Source of the DNA: Dehalococcoidia bacterium
GTDB taxonomy: Bacteria > Chloroflexota > Dehalococcoidia > Lucifugimonadales > Lucifugimonadaceae
Assembly (NCBI GenBank): GCA_002700125.1
Contig: PACM01000024.1
Location: 12,642 to 19,333, forward strand
DNA: 6,692 bases
Direction of reading: 5' to 3'
Shown here: in pieces, positions 1 through 6,378 of the stretch
How the letters are laid out: every line of letters begins with the position of its first letter
Position numbering within the stretch: the stretch's first letter is position 1
Notes under the pieces: model-generated
What the model was told of the DNA's origin: nothing
Database searches by the model: none
Seen by the model: the letters and a program-made list of their open reading frames with translations, nothing else
Position numbers and translations under genes: made by a program

Positions 1-390
1 TCTTCCATTGAATCTGCTGGAGAAGATTTCATATATATTCAAAATAATGAATCGGAATGTATAAAAATCTTTACGTTTTTGAAGGACTCAAAAAAATTTG
101 ATCTACTTAATTCTGTCACGTCTGTTGATTTTATCGATCATTTTTGTGTTGTATATCGCTTAACTTCTATAACTCAAAATGAAACTGCAGTTATAAAGAT
201 ACGATGCGGGGAAGGTCGCGATAATCCTACTGTAAGTAGTGTTTGCTCTGTCTGGCGTGGAGCTGAATTACAAGAGAGAGAAATATATGATCTGATGGGA
301 ATACTCTTCACAGGTCATCCTAATATGAAAAGACTCCTTCTTTGGGAAAATTTTGAAGGACACCCTTTAAGGAAAGATTTTGTGAGTTGA
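1..390 (+). CDS. nuoC: NADH-quinone oxidoreductase subunit C (30 kDa subunit), 5'-truncated by window edge
   Basis: Peripheral-arm subunit of complex I that packs against NuoD and NuoI near the quinone site; it carries no cofactor itself. The reading frame is open from base 1 to the TGA at 388-390, giving 129 visible codons, so the true start lies upstream. The TTG at 79 is in frame but is not a credible start, because the frame continues before it and the usual NuoC fold needs more N-terminal sequence. Bases 274-387 encode the C-terminal family signature: E-R-E-x-Y-D-L-M-G-I, then a F-x-G-H-P block, R-L-L-L-W, and the ending G-H-P-L-R-K-D-F. Only three residues follow the RKDF block region, so there is no NuoCD fusion and no extended tail. 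The stop is separated by one base from the nuoD ATG, consistent with co-translation. Identification is secure; only the N-terminus is missing. Confidence 0.96.
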   Translation, partial: SSIESAGEDFIYIQNNESECIKIFTFLKDSKKFDLLNSVTSVDFIDHFCVVYRLTSITQNETAVIKIRCGEGRDNPTVSSVCSVWRGAELQEREIYDLMGILFTGHPNMKRLLLWENFEGHPLRKDFVS

Positions 391-391
391 T

Positions 392-1492
392 ATGACTTCA
401 GAGCTGGTAACAATGAACATAGGGCCTATTCATCCAAGCACTCATGGTGTTTTTAGGATGAGAGTAACTTTTGACGGAGAAACAATTGTAGATGCAGAAC
501 CTGTAATTGGATATCTTCACCGTGGTTCTGAGAAATTAGCAGAGGAGAGAACTTATGTTCAAGTTGTCACTTTAACAGACAGAATGGATTATACGGCATC
601 AATGACTAACAACCAGGCATATATCCTTTCTGTTGAAAAATTAAGTAATATAACACCTTCTGATAGAGGCGTATGGTTAAGAATGATTGCTGCTGAATTA
701 CAGAGAATAGCTGCCCATTCGGTCGCAACTGGTTTTTTGATCAATGATTTAGGGGCTTGGCACACTCCTCTTCTTTATCTTTTGCGCGAGAGAGAAAAAA
801 TATTGGAATTATTTGAAATGATGTGTGGAGCGAGGATAACGAATAGTTACTTGAGACCTGGCGGTGTTTTTATGGATGCTCCCGATGAATTTTGGCCATC
901 CTTGAACAGATTTCTAGATGAAATGCCTGGTCGAATAGACGATATTGAAAACTTATTGACAGGAAATGAAATTGTTTTAGTCAGAACTCAAAATGTAGCT
1001 ACTGTCACTAAGGAACAAGCGATTAATGCATCTATTACTGGCCCAATGCTGAGAGCTTCAGGAGTGGATTGGGACTTAAGGCACAGAAATCCTTATGATT
1101 TCTATAGCCAGGTCTCATTTCGACGCCCTATGGGAACAGTGGGTGATAATAATGACAGATATTTAGTAAGAATTAATGAGATTAGAGAAAGCTTGAAAAT
1201 AATTGAGCAGTGTATAGATATGATAGAGCCGGGTCCTGTAATACCTAAAGAAGTACCGTTTCTTGTGAGACCACCGAACGGAGAGTCATATGTACCTATA
1301 GAGGCGCCTAAAGGAGAGCTAGGTTTTTATTTGGTTAGTGATGGAGGTATTGCTCCTTTTAGATGTCATGTTAGAGCACCTTCTTTAATAAACCTTACTC
1401 TTTTAAGAGACATGGTAATTGGGTATAAAATAGCTGACCTATTTGTAACTTTTGGATCAATTGATGTGAATATGGGAGAGGTTGATAGATAA
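392..1492 (+). CDS. nuoD: NADH-quinone oxidoreductase subunit D (49 kDa subunit)
   Basis: Complex I subunit that forms the quinone-reduction chamber with NuoB and NuoH; it is related to the large subunit of [NiFe] hydrogenases. At 366 residues it is a normal, unfused NuoD, somewhat shorter than the roughly 390-410 of many homologues because it starts almost directly at the conserved N-terminal loop. Visible motifs are G-P-I-H-P-S-T-H-G-V at residues 11-20, with His18 in the quinone-contacting position. T-D-R-M-D-Y ends at Tyr67, and the 49-residue His-to-Tyr spacing matches the quinone-ligand pair known in the Thermus enzyme. Further on are the R-x-Q-N-V-A segment, the T-G-P-M-L-R-A-S-G block, and the C-terminal M-G-E-V-D-R. 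The ATG at 392 lies one base after the nuoC stop. A second in-frame ATG at 413 (Met8) would still keep every motif, and neither has a strong ribosome-binding site, so the start is uncertain by 7 codons. The stop abuts the nuoH ATG. Confidence 0.97.
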   Translation: MTSELVTMNIGPIHPSTHGVFRMRVTFDGETIVDAEPVIGYLHRGSEKLAEERTYVQVVTLTDRMDYTASMTNNQAYILSVEKLSNITPSDRGVWLRMIAAELQRIAAHSVATGFLINDLGAWHTPLLYLLREREKILELFEMMCGARITNSYLRPGGVFMDAPDEFWPSLNRFLDEMPGRIDDIENLLTGNEIVLVRTQNVATVTKEQAINASITGPMLRASGVDWDLRHRNPYDFYSQVSFRRPMGTVGDNNDRYLVRINEIRESLKIIEQCIDMIEPGPVIPKEVPFLVRPPNGESYVPIEAPKGELGFYLVSDGGIAPFRCHVRAPSLINLTLLRDMVIGYKIADLFVTFGSIDVNMGEVDR

Positions 1493-2710
1493 ATGGGACC
1501 AATAAGAGATAGTTTTTTGTTTGAGTTTGTATACTGCCACCTATCTACTGATTTAAGCTGTGACCCAATAAGAATCATTAATTTTTCTTTCATCGGAGCA
1601 AGATTAGATTGGATTGCATTTGGTATAACTGCTTTTTTTTGGATTTTTGCTTTTGTAAATGCTGCTTTAATAGGAGTTTTGGTATTAATTTGGGGTGAGA
1701 GAAGACTGATAGGGAAATTTCAAGCTAGACTTGGACCTAATCGATGGGGTCCATTGGGTTTATTTACCCCTTTTGCTGATGCCATCAAAGTGATGTTTAA
1801 AGAAGATATTGAGCCAACTTTATCTGACAAATTTATTTATGTCTTAGCACCTATATTGATGGTGGTACCTGTTTTTATGATCTTCCCGATTATACCTTAT
1901 AGTGCGAGATCATTTTTAACAGACATTAGCGTAGGAGTTGTATTTGTTCTAGCGATTACTTCTATAAACAGTTTGTCAGTTCTAATGGCTGGATGGGCAT
2001 CAGGAAATAGGTTCGCTATTATTGGAGGAATTAGAGCTGTGGCTATGCTTTTAAGTTACGAAATCCCGATGGGTATAGCTGCTGCTGGCGTAGTATTAGT
2101 AGCTGGATCCTTGTCTTTAAGTGAGGTAGTTAGTAATCAAACAATCCCTAATGCATTGTTTCAGCCTTTAGGTTTTATAACTTTCTTGATAGCTTCTACT
2201 GCTGAACTTAATAGGAGCCCATTTGATATAACCGAAGCTGAATCTGAACTTGTTGCAGGCTACATGACAGATTATAGTAGCATGAAGTTTGGGTTATTTT
2301 ACCTAGGAGAATTTATGGCTACTATAGCTTCATCTGCAGTGATAGTAGTATTTTATTTTTCTGGATGGCGAGGACCAGGATTTCTACCACCTGAATTGTG
2401 GTTCGTATTGAAATGGATTGGCGTAATAGCCATATTTATTTGGTTTAGAGCTACATTTCCTAGGCTGAGAATAGACCAAATTATGGCTTTGGCTTGGAAA
2501 GGCTTATTTGAATTGAGCCTTTTGAATATTTTAATTCTTGCTATGATGATTGCAATATGGCCTGATCCAACTGGCTTACAATTATTGTTGATGACAGGGA
2601 TCAACTGGATTGTTTTTGTGTTGTCTATATATATATTTGGTAGATTGTTGAGCCCAGATTTGTCTGGAAATAAAATGAAAAAAAGAAAAGTAGTATATGG
2701 GTTAGATTAG
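1493..2710 (+). CDS. nuoH: NADH-quinone oxidoreductase subunit H (ND1-like), with N-terminal extension
   Basis: Membrane subunit that links the peripheral arm to the membrane arm and forms the mouth of the quinone tunnel. The first membrane helix (about residues 42-66) runs into E-R-R-L-I-G-K-F-Q-A-R and L-G-P-N-R-W-G-P, with Glu69 in the conserved position, followed by F-A-D-A-I-K and K-E-D-I-x-P. Later come Y-E-I-P, the hallmark E-L-N-R-S-P-F-D-I-T-E-A-E-S-E-L-V-A-G-Y loop, and R-A-T-F-P-R-L-R-x-D-Q near the C-terminus. About eight hydrophobic helices are visible. At 405 residues it is longer than the usual 320-350, mainly from about 33 extra N-terminal residues that include Cys15 and Cys23. 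The ATG follows the nuoD stop with no gap, and a purine-rich GGGAGAGG at 1474-1481 lies 11 bases upstream. No better in-frame ATG precedes the first helix. A run of eight T at 1633-1640 does not disturb the frame. Confidence 0.97.
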   Translation: MGPIRDSFLFEFVYCHLSTDLSCDPIRIINFSFIGARLDWIAFGITAFFWIFAFVNAALIGVLVLIWGERRLIGKFQARLGPNRWGPLGLFTPFADAIKVMFKEDIEPTLSDKFIYVLAPILMVVPVFMIFPIIPYSARSFLTDISVGVVFVLAITSINSLSVLMAGWASGNRFAIIGGIRAVAMLLSYEIPMGIAAAGVVLVAGSLSLSEVVSNQTIPNALFQPLGFITFLIASTAELNRSPFDITEAESELVAGYMTDYSSMKFGLFYLGEFMATIASSAVIVVFYFSGWRGPGFLPPELWFVLKWIGVIAIFIWFRATFPRLRIDQIMALAWKGLFELSLLNILILAMMIAIWPDPTGLQLLLMTGINWIVFVLSIYIFGRLLSPDLSGNKMKKRKVVYGLD

Positions 2711-2711
2711 A

Positions 2712-3383
2712 ATGTTTGGATTTGGACTTTTAAAAGGATTGTTTATAACGTTGAAGAATTTAATCGGACCAGTTTTTACTATTCAATATCCTAGTAAGAG
2801 AATTGGATTATTTAAAGCTTTGAACTATCACAAACAATCTCCGATCTCATTTATGAGAAATCAACCAAAAGAATTTATGAAGGCTCTTCTCGGCCAACAC
2901 GAGGTTGCTGAATACCCTACTCAAGCTCCACGCTTCCGAGGCCAAGATTTTAATTGGTTTGAGGATCGTTGTACAGGCTGTGCAAGTTGTGCTAAATATT
3001 GCCCGCTTGGAATTATAAAAATTGAAACTAAATCTGGCAGTAGAGATGAACAAGAAGGAACATCCTACGATATAGATGTGTTTGATATAGATATAGGAAG
3101 ATGCATGTTTTGTGGTTTATGTGTTGAAGCTTGCCCTTTTGACGCACTGCATATGGGAAGCGGGTTTGAAAGAGCTCATGAAAAAAGAGAAGGACTAGTC
3201 ATACCTGTTGATGATTTACGGAAAGCAGAGAAAACTCCTAGTACTTGGTTTAGACCTCAAATGGAGGACAAAAAATACAAACCAAGAGAAAAAAATGCAG
3301 AGATAAAAGATTGGCACGACATTGGAAGACATGAACAACCATCTGATGAAGATCTGACAGAGAGATGGGTTAATGAAAGGTAA
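2712..3383 (+). CDS. nuoI: NADH-quinone oxidoreductase subunit I (two [4Fe-4S] ferredoxin-type subunit), enlarged
   Basis: Iron-sulfur subunit carrying clusters N6a and N6b, which pass electrons towards NuoB and quinone. Two C-x2-C-x2-C-x3-C-P motifs are intact, with cysteines at residues 87, 90, 93, 97 and 131, 134, 137, 141. The N-terminal stretch (1-24), with several hydrophobic residues, probably lies on the membrane next to NuoH. The family motifs T-I-Q-Y-P (23-27) and P-R-F-R-G (73-77) are normally close together, but about 45 residues separate them here. After the second cluster a highly charged tail of about 70 residues follows. The total of 223 residues exceeds the common 150-185 for bacterial NuoI. 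The ATG is one base after the nuoH stop and has no clear Shine-Dalgarno sequence, so translation probably restarts after nuoH termination. Function is secure; the role of the extra segments is unknown. Confidence 0.96.
   Translation: MFGFGLLKGLFITLKNLIGPVFTIQYPSKRIGLFKALNYHKQSPISFMRNQPKEFMKALLGQHEVAEYPTQAPRFRGQDFNWFEDRCTGCASCAKYCPLGIIKIETKSGSRDEQEGTSYDIDVFDIDIGRCMFCGLCVEACPFDALHMGSGFERAHEKREGLVIPVDDLRKAEKTPSTWFRPQMEDKKYKPREKNAEIKDWHDIGRHEQPSDEDLTERWVNER
3375..3380 (+). promoter_or_regulatory. ribosome-binding site of nuoJ
   Basis: GAAAGG overlaps the end of nuoI, 8 bases before the nuoJ ATG at 3389. It supports that start and contrasts with nuoI and nuoD, which lack a clear site. Confidence 0.55.
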
Positions 3384-3388
3384 TTTTA

Positions 3389-3940
3389 ATGTTCATAGAT
3401 GAGGTTTTTTACCTTGTTTCAGCGCTCTTATTAGTTTCTGTTGTATTTGTACTGATCTCAAAAAACGTATATCGATCAGCAGTGTTTTTGGCGTTTTCGA
3501 TGCTGTGCTTTGCAGCGTTGTATTTCTTAATGAGTGCAGAATTTATAGGAGTAATTCAAATACTTGTTTATGTTGGTGCCGTTTCAGTATTGATTGCATT
3601 GTCAGTGATGTTGGTTAAAGATATTGAGAAGAGTACTGAGAGCAACATATTTTTACTAGCCACTATTCCTATCATTTTAATTTCTGGAGTGCTGATGGTA
3701 TTTTTCATACTTAGTTTTAAGTGGGATGAGTATAGTAATAATATTTTAAATGATCCTTGTGGACTAACTGAGAATTGCTTAAATCAACCAGCATTGTTAA
3801 TAGAAAGTACGAATTGGCTTGGTAAGCTTATAACTGCCGACTTTATGATAGCCTTCCAATTATCTGGAGTAATTCTTTTAGCAGCGTTATTGGGTGCATT
3901 GGCACTACTCAGGGTAAGGATTAAGAGTGACACTAAGTAA
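3389..3940 (+). CDS. nuoJ: NADH-quinone oxidoreductase subunit J (ND6-like)
   Basis: Small membrane-arm subunit next to NuoH, NuoK and NuoA, part of the link between quinone reduction and proton pumping. Five hydrophobic helices are visible, at roughly residues 5-24, 29-49, 53-76, 87-110 and 147-172. The family signature is in the third helix: E-F-I-G-V-I-Q-I-L-V-Y-V-G-A-V (51-65), with Glu51 and Tyr61 in the conserved places, followed by an S-V-M-L-V-K end. The loop between helices 4 and 5 (about 111-146) is hydrophilic and has two cysteines; this loop varies between species. A length of 183 residues is in the normal range of about 160-200. The ATG is 5 bases after the nuoI stop and is preceded by GAAAGG at 3375-3380 with 8-base spacing, a good ribosome-binding site. 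The 3' end overlaps nuoK by 14 bases. Confidence 0.95.
   Translation: MFIDEVFYLVSALLLVSVVFVLISKNVYRSAVFLAFSMLCFAALYFLMSAEFIGVIQILVYVGAVSVLIALSVMLVKDIEKSTESNIFLLATIPIILISGVLMVFFILSFKWDEYSNNILNDPCGLTENCLNQPALLIESTNWLGKLITADFMIAFQLSGVILLAALLGALALLRVRIKSDTK
3916..3920 (+). promoter_or_regulatory. ribosome-binding site deciding the nuoK GTG start
   Basis: AAGGA lies inside the 3' end of nuoJ, 6 bases before the GTG at 3927. There is no ATG near the expected NuoK N-terminus, so this site is the main support for the GTG start and the 14-base nuoJ/nuoK overlap. Confidence 0.7.
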
Positions 3941-4262
3941 TATTTTAATTCTTTCTGCTCTAGTTTTTCTTATTGGCCTTTTCGGTACTTTGACTAAGAA
4001 AAGTGCTGTGATTGTTATAATGAGCCTTGAATTGATGTTCAATTCAGTTGCACTTTCTTTTGTTGCTTTTTCACGATTTGCTCCGGGAGGCTTTTTGGGA
4101 GTAGAGTCTGCATCTCGAGTTCTTTCAGGACATATAATGGCTATATTCATAATAGCTATAGGTGCAGCTGAAGCAGCATTGGCACTTTCGCTGGTCATAG
4201 CTTTATATCGAGAAAAAAGCAGTATTGAACTGACAAATTCTGTGGACGTTAGGGAGTTTTAA
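3927..4262 (+). CDS. nuoK: NADH-quinone oxidoreductase subunit K (ND4L-like), GTG start
   Basis: Small antiporter-like membrane subunit with three helices (about residues 3-22, 27-48 and 66-95) that contributes to a proton path between NuoJ and NuoN. The two functionally important membrane glutamates are present: Glu35 in M-S-L-E-L-M-F-N, and Glu82 in G-A-A-E-A-A. F-V-A-F-S-R follows the second helix as in other NuoK proteins. The protein has 111 residues against a usual length near 100. The extra length comes from a longer loop after F-S-R, so the Glu-Glu spacing is 47 rather than the 36 of E. coli, and from a short polar C-terminal tail. The GTG at 3927 is chosen because AAGGA at 3916-3920 lies 6 bases upstream and the N-terminal helix needs these residues. 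It lies inside the last codons of nuoJ, in another frame. The stop shares one base with the next ATG. Confidence 0.95.
   Translation: MTLSNILILSALVFLIGLFGTLTKKSAVIVIMSLELMFNSVALSFVAFSRFAPGGFLGVESASRVLSGHIMAIFIIAIGAAEAALALSLVIALYREKSSIELTNSVDVREF
4251..4256 (+). promoter_or_regulatory. ribosome-binding site of the 64-residue gene
   Basis: AGGGAG within the last nuoK codons, 5 bases before the ATG at 4262. It is among the strongest Shine-Dalgarno matches in the window and supports real translation of the small gene. Confidence 0.7.
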
Positions 4263-4456
4263 TGTGGGCAGATTATAGAAAAACTAAAAATCTGTTGTCA
4301 GCAGAAATGTGGAAATCAATGCTTGAAGGTGAAGGTCTTCCAGCGAAAATATTACCTGTTGGAAATATATTGGATTGGACTGAGAAATCTGAATTTAAGC
4401 TTCTTGTTCCTAAGGGTCGAGAACATGTTGCTGATGAGATTTTGAGGAAGTTGTAA
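4262..4456 (+). CDS. 64-residue small soluble protein, DUF2007-like, between nuoK and nuoL
   Basis: This gene does not encode any of the 14 standard complex I subunits. It is a short, hydrophilic protein without signal peptide, membrane helix or cysteines, so it is probably cytoplasmic. The layout suggests a small alpha/beta fold. A helix at about 12-24 contains M-L-E-G-E-G-L-P-A (20-28), then a strand (28-33), a turn with Asp38-Trp39, a strand F-K-L-L-V-P (45-50), and a C-terminal helix (52-63). The L-x-x-E-G-I/L-P-A element followed by a strand ending in V-P and a final helix is the pattern of DUF2007, whose members are called putative signal-transducing proteins with no proven role; this assignment is by eye. 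The gene is real: AGGGAG at 4251-4256 sits 5 bases before its ATG, it overlaps both neighbours by one base (TAATG), and it fills exactly the space between them. Function is unknown; a regulatory or assembly role in complex I is inferred only from position. Confidence 0.85.
   Translation: MWADYRKTKNLLSAEMWKSMLEGEGLPAKILPVGNILDWTEKSEFKLLVPKGREHVADEILRKL
4444..4450 (+). promoter_or_regulatory. ribosome-binding site of nuoL
   Basis: GAGGAAG lies within the final codons of the 64-residue gene, 5 bases before the nuoL ATG at 4456. The nuoL initiation signal is thus embedded in the small gene, so translation of the two is probably coupled. Confidence 0.68.
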
Positions 4457-6375
4457 TGACGCCCAATGAAATAGTCTGGATTATATTTTGTCTTCCCTTA
4501 GGAGTTTTCTTAATCAACGGGATATTTTTTACTCTGGTACCCAATAGGTTTTATAAAACTTCGGGAATTTTGAATTCTGCTGCAATCGGGGTATCTTTTT
4601 TGCTAACTTTGTTTCTCGTTTTCAGAGGCCTTGATGTTCAGCTTGATCATCAGAGTGGATCGTTTCAATGGATGTCTTTTGGAGTTTTCGAAATTACCAT
4701 GGGAGTTATGTTGGACCAGCTGACTTTAGTAATGATATCTGTGGTCACCGGGATAAGCTTTTTTATTCAGATCTATTCACTTGCATATATGGATCATGAT
4801 GAAGGGTACGCACGATATTTTACTTACATGGCTCTTTTTACAGCGTCAATGTTAGGTTTAGTATTTTCCAAAAATCTTGTACAACTTTTTATTTTCTGGG
4901 AATTAGTCGGTGTAACTTCTTATCTTTTGATAGGTTTCTGGTTCACGAAACAAAGTGCTATTAAAGCTGCAAAAAAGGCTTTTCTTATGACACGAATTGG
5001 AGACTTTGGATTAATTTTGGCTATTCTTTTCGTGGCTAGACACGGATCACAATACTTAGATATTACCCAGCTATACCTTGGCATACAGAGCGGAGTTTTT
5101 TCTAATGAAATGTTGACTATAATTGGATTACTTATGGTGGCAGGAGCTATAGGTAAATCTGCTCAATTTCCTTTGCATAATTGGCTTCCAGATGCTATGG
5201 AAGGTCCCACTCCTGTGTCCGCTCTTCTTCATTCTGCAACTATGGTTACAGCTGGGGTTTTTCTTATTGGTCGCATGTTTCCTCTTATAAGTGCTGTTGA
5301 ACTAGTGAGTACTACAGTTGCTTTTGTAGGGGCGTTTACCTTGATTTTTGCTGCAACTATGGCTTTGGTGAGCAATGATATAAAGAGAGTACTTGCTTAC
5401 TCATCTATTAGTCAGCTTGGTTATATGTTTTTAGCTCTTGGAGTTGGTGCTTATAGTGCTGCATTTTTTCACTTATTTACTCACGCTTGGTTTAAAGCAC
5501 TATTATTTCTAGGCGCTGGTTCTGTAAGTCATGCTGTAAATTCTTTCGATATGACTAAAATGGGAGGGCTGAGATATAGAATGCGAGGCACTTTTTGGAC
5601 TATGGTTATAGCGTCAGTGAGCTTGGTGGGCATATTCCCTTTCTCTGGCTTTTGGAGTAAAGATGAAATTTTACTTGGTGTGCTGACCTCAAATTCCTTA
5701 TTATTTATTGTTGGCTTAGTCGGTGTGGTTTTAACCGCATTTTACATGACAAGAATGATGATAATGACATTTTTTGGGGACTATAAAGGAGGAGGATCAG
5801 GTGAAAAAGAAAAATCTCCTCAAGAGAGTCCTCCAATGATGGTAATTCCTATGATATCATTCGCAATTCCATCGATTTTAATTGGCTTTATTCTTAGTTC
5901 TCCTTTTGATTTAGGGTTTATTGAAAAACACGCTTTCATGTCGTTTTTAGATCACAATAAATTGGTCTTTCCTGTTTATTATGCCCACGAAGTTAAGTTC
6001 AACTTTTTATTAGCCATTGGTTCCACGTTATTAGGTCTGTTTGGAGTGTTTTTTGCAGTTATAAATCATCAGAAGTTTAAAATAAATTTGCAATCTCTAA
6101 GAGTAATTTTAGAGAAAAAATATTATCTTGATTATCTCTATGAAAATTTAATTGTCGAAAATTTGTTTTACTCGAAATTTATTAAGATCTTGGATATCGT
6201 TGAAAGGCGTGGAGTGGATAAAGTGAATCATTACTTATCATACTCATTAAGATGGATTTCTAATAGATTTGCTATAACTCAGAATGGTCAATTGCAACTT
6301 CAAAGTTTAACTTTTGTAACTGGATTATTTTTAGTGATAGTGGGTTATATGATCTGGGTATTGGTGGGTCGTTAA
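4456..6375 (+). CDS. nuoL: NADH-quinone oxidoreductase subunit L (ND5-like proton-pumping subunit)
   Basis: Distal antiporter-like (Mrp-type) subunit of the membrane arm that pumps protons; its long lateral helix clamps the arm together. The 639-residue length is normal for the family. The pumping residues are present: Glu149 in F-W-E-L-V-G, Lys234 in G-K-S-A-Q-F-P-L-H, His259 in S-A-L-L-H-S-A-T-M, Lys347 in H-A-W-F-K-A-L-L-F, and Lys402-Asp403 in G-F-W-S-K-D-E-I-L. D-I-K-R-V-L-A-Y-S-S-I-S-Q-L-G-Y (308-323) is the family's conserved central block. The C-terminal part (about 545-615) holds the amphipathic lateral helix, including a K-Y-Y-L-D-Y-L-Y element, and ends in a last membrane helix before V-G-R. 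The ATG shares one base with the preceding stop and has GAGGAAG at 4444-4450 as its ribosome-binding site. nuoM starts 3 bases after its stop. Confidence 0.97.
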   Translation: MTPNEIVWIIFCLPLGVFLINGIFFTLVPNRFYKTSGILNSAAIGVSFLLTLFLVFRGLDVQLDHQSGSFQWMSFGVFEITMGVMLDQLTLVMISVVTGISFFIQIYSLAYMDHDEGYARYFTYMALFTASMLGLVFSKNLVQLFIFWELVGVTSYLLIGFWFTKQSAIKAAKKAFLMTRIGDFGLILAILFVARHGSQYLDITQLYLGIQSGVFSNEMLTIIGLLMVAGAIGKSAQFPLHNWLPDAMEGPTPVSALLHSATMVTAGVFLIGRMFPLISAVELVSTTVAFVGAFTLIFAATMALVSNDIKRVLAYSSISQLGYMFLALGVGAYSAAFFHLFTHAWFKALLFLGAGSVSHAVNSFDMTKMGGLRYRMRGTFWTMVIASVSLVGIFPFSGFWSKDEILLGVLTSNSLLFIVGLVGVVLTAFYMTRMMIMTFFGDYKGGGSGEKEKSPQESPPMMVIPMISFAIPSILIGFILSSPFDLGFIEKHAFMSFLDHNKLVFPVYYAHEVKFNFLLAIGSTLLGLFGVFFAVINHQKFKINLQSLRVILEKKYYLDYLYENLIVENLFYSKFIKILDIVERRGVDKVNHYLSYSLRWISNRFAITQNGQLQLQSLTFVTGLFLVIVGYMIWVLVGR

Positions 6376-6378
6376 AAA

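Noticed and set aside
79..390. A shorter nuoC gene starting at the TTG at 79
   Set aside because: The same frame is open without a stop from base 1, and the NuoC fold needs sequence before this codon; the gene is simply cut by the window edge.
1366..1593. Antisense frame over the nuoD/nuoH junction
   Set aside because: It lies opposite two well-recognised genes, has no family resemblance or ribosome-binding context, and would be the only minus-strand gene in a tightly packed operon.
1633..1640. Run of eight T in nuoH as a frameshift or slippage site
   Set aside because: The reading frame is continuous and conserved on both sides, so neither a sequencing error nor programmed slippage is needed.
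2353..2604. Antisense frame inside nuoH
   Set aside because: Fully contained opposite a conserved NuoH region; its composition follows from the complementary hydrophobic codons.
2847..3053. Antisense frame inside nuoI with several cysteines
   Set aside because: The cysteines arise from the reverse complement of the cluster-motif region of nuoI; there is no independent motif.
3066..3095. Apparent tandem duplication of a 15-base unit in nuoI (Y-D-I-D-V then F-D-I-D-I)
   Set aside because: Only 11 of 15 bases match by my count, and the second copy resembles the usual approach to the second cluster motif in NuoI, so chance similarity of acidic/aliphatic codons is more likely than a recent duplication.
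3905..4198. Antisense frame opposite nuoK
   Set aside because: It mirrors the helix codons of nuoK, giving Ala/Ile-rich sequence of no recognisable family; nuoK itself is certain.
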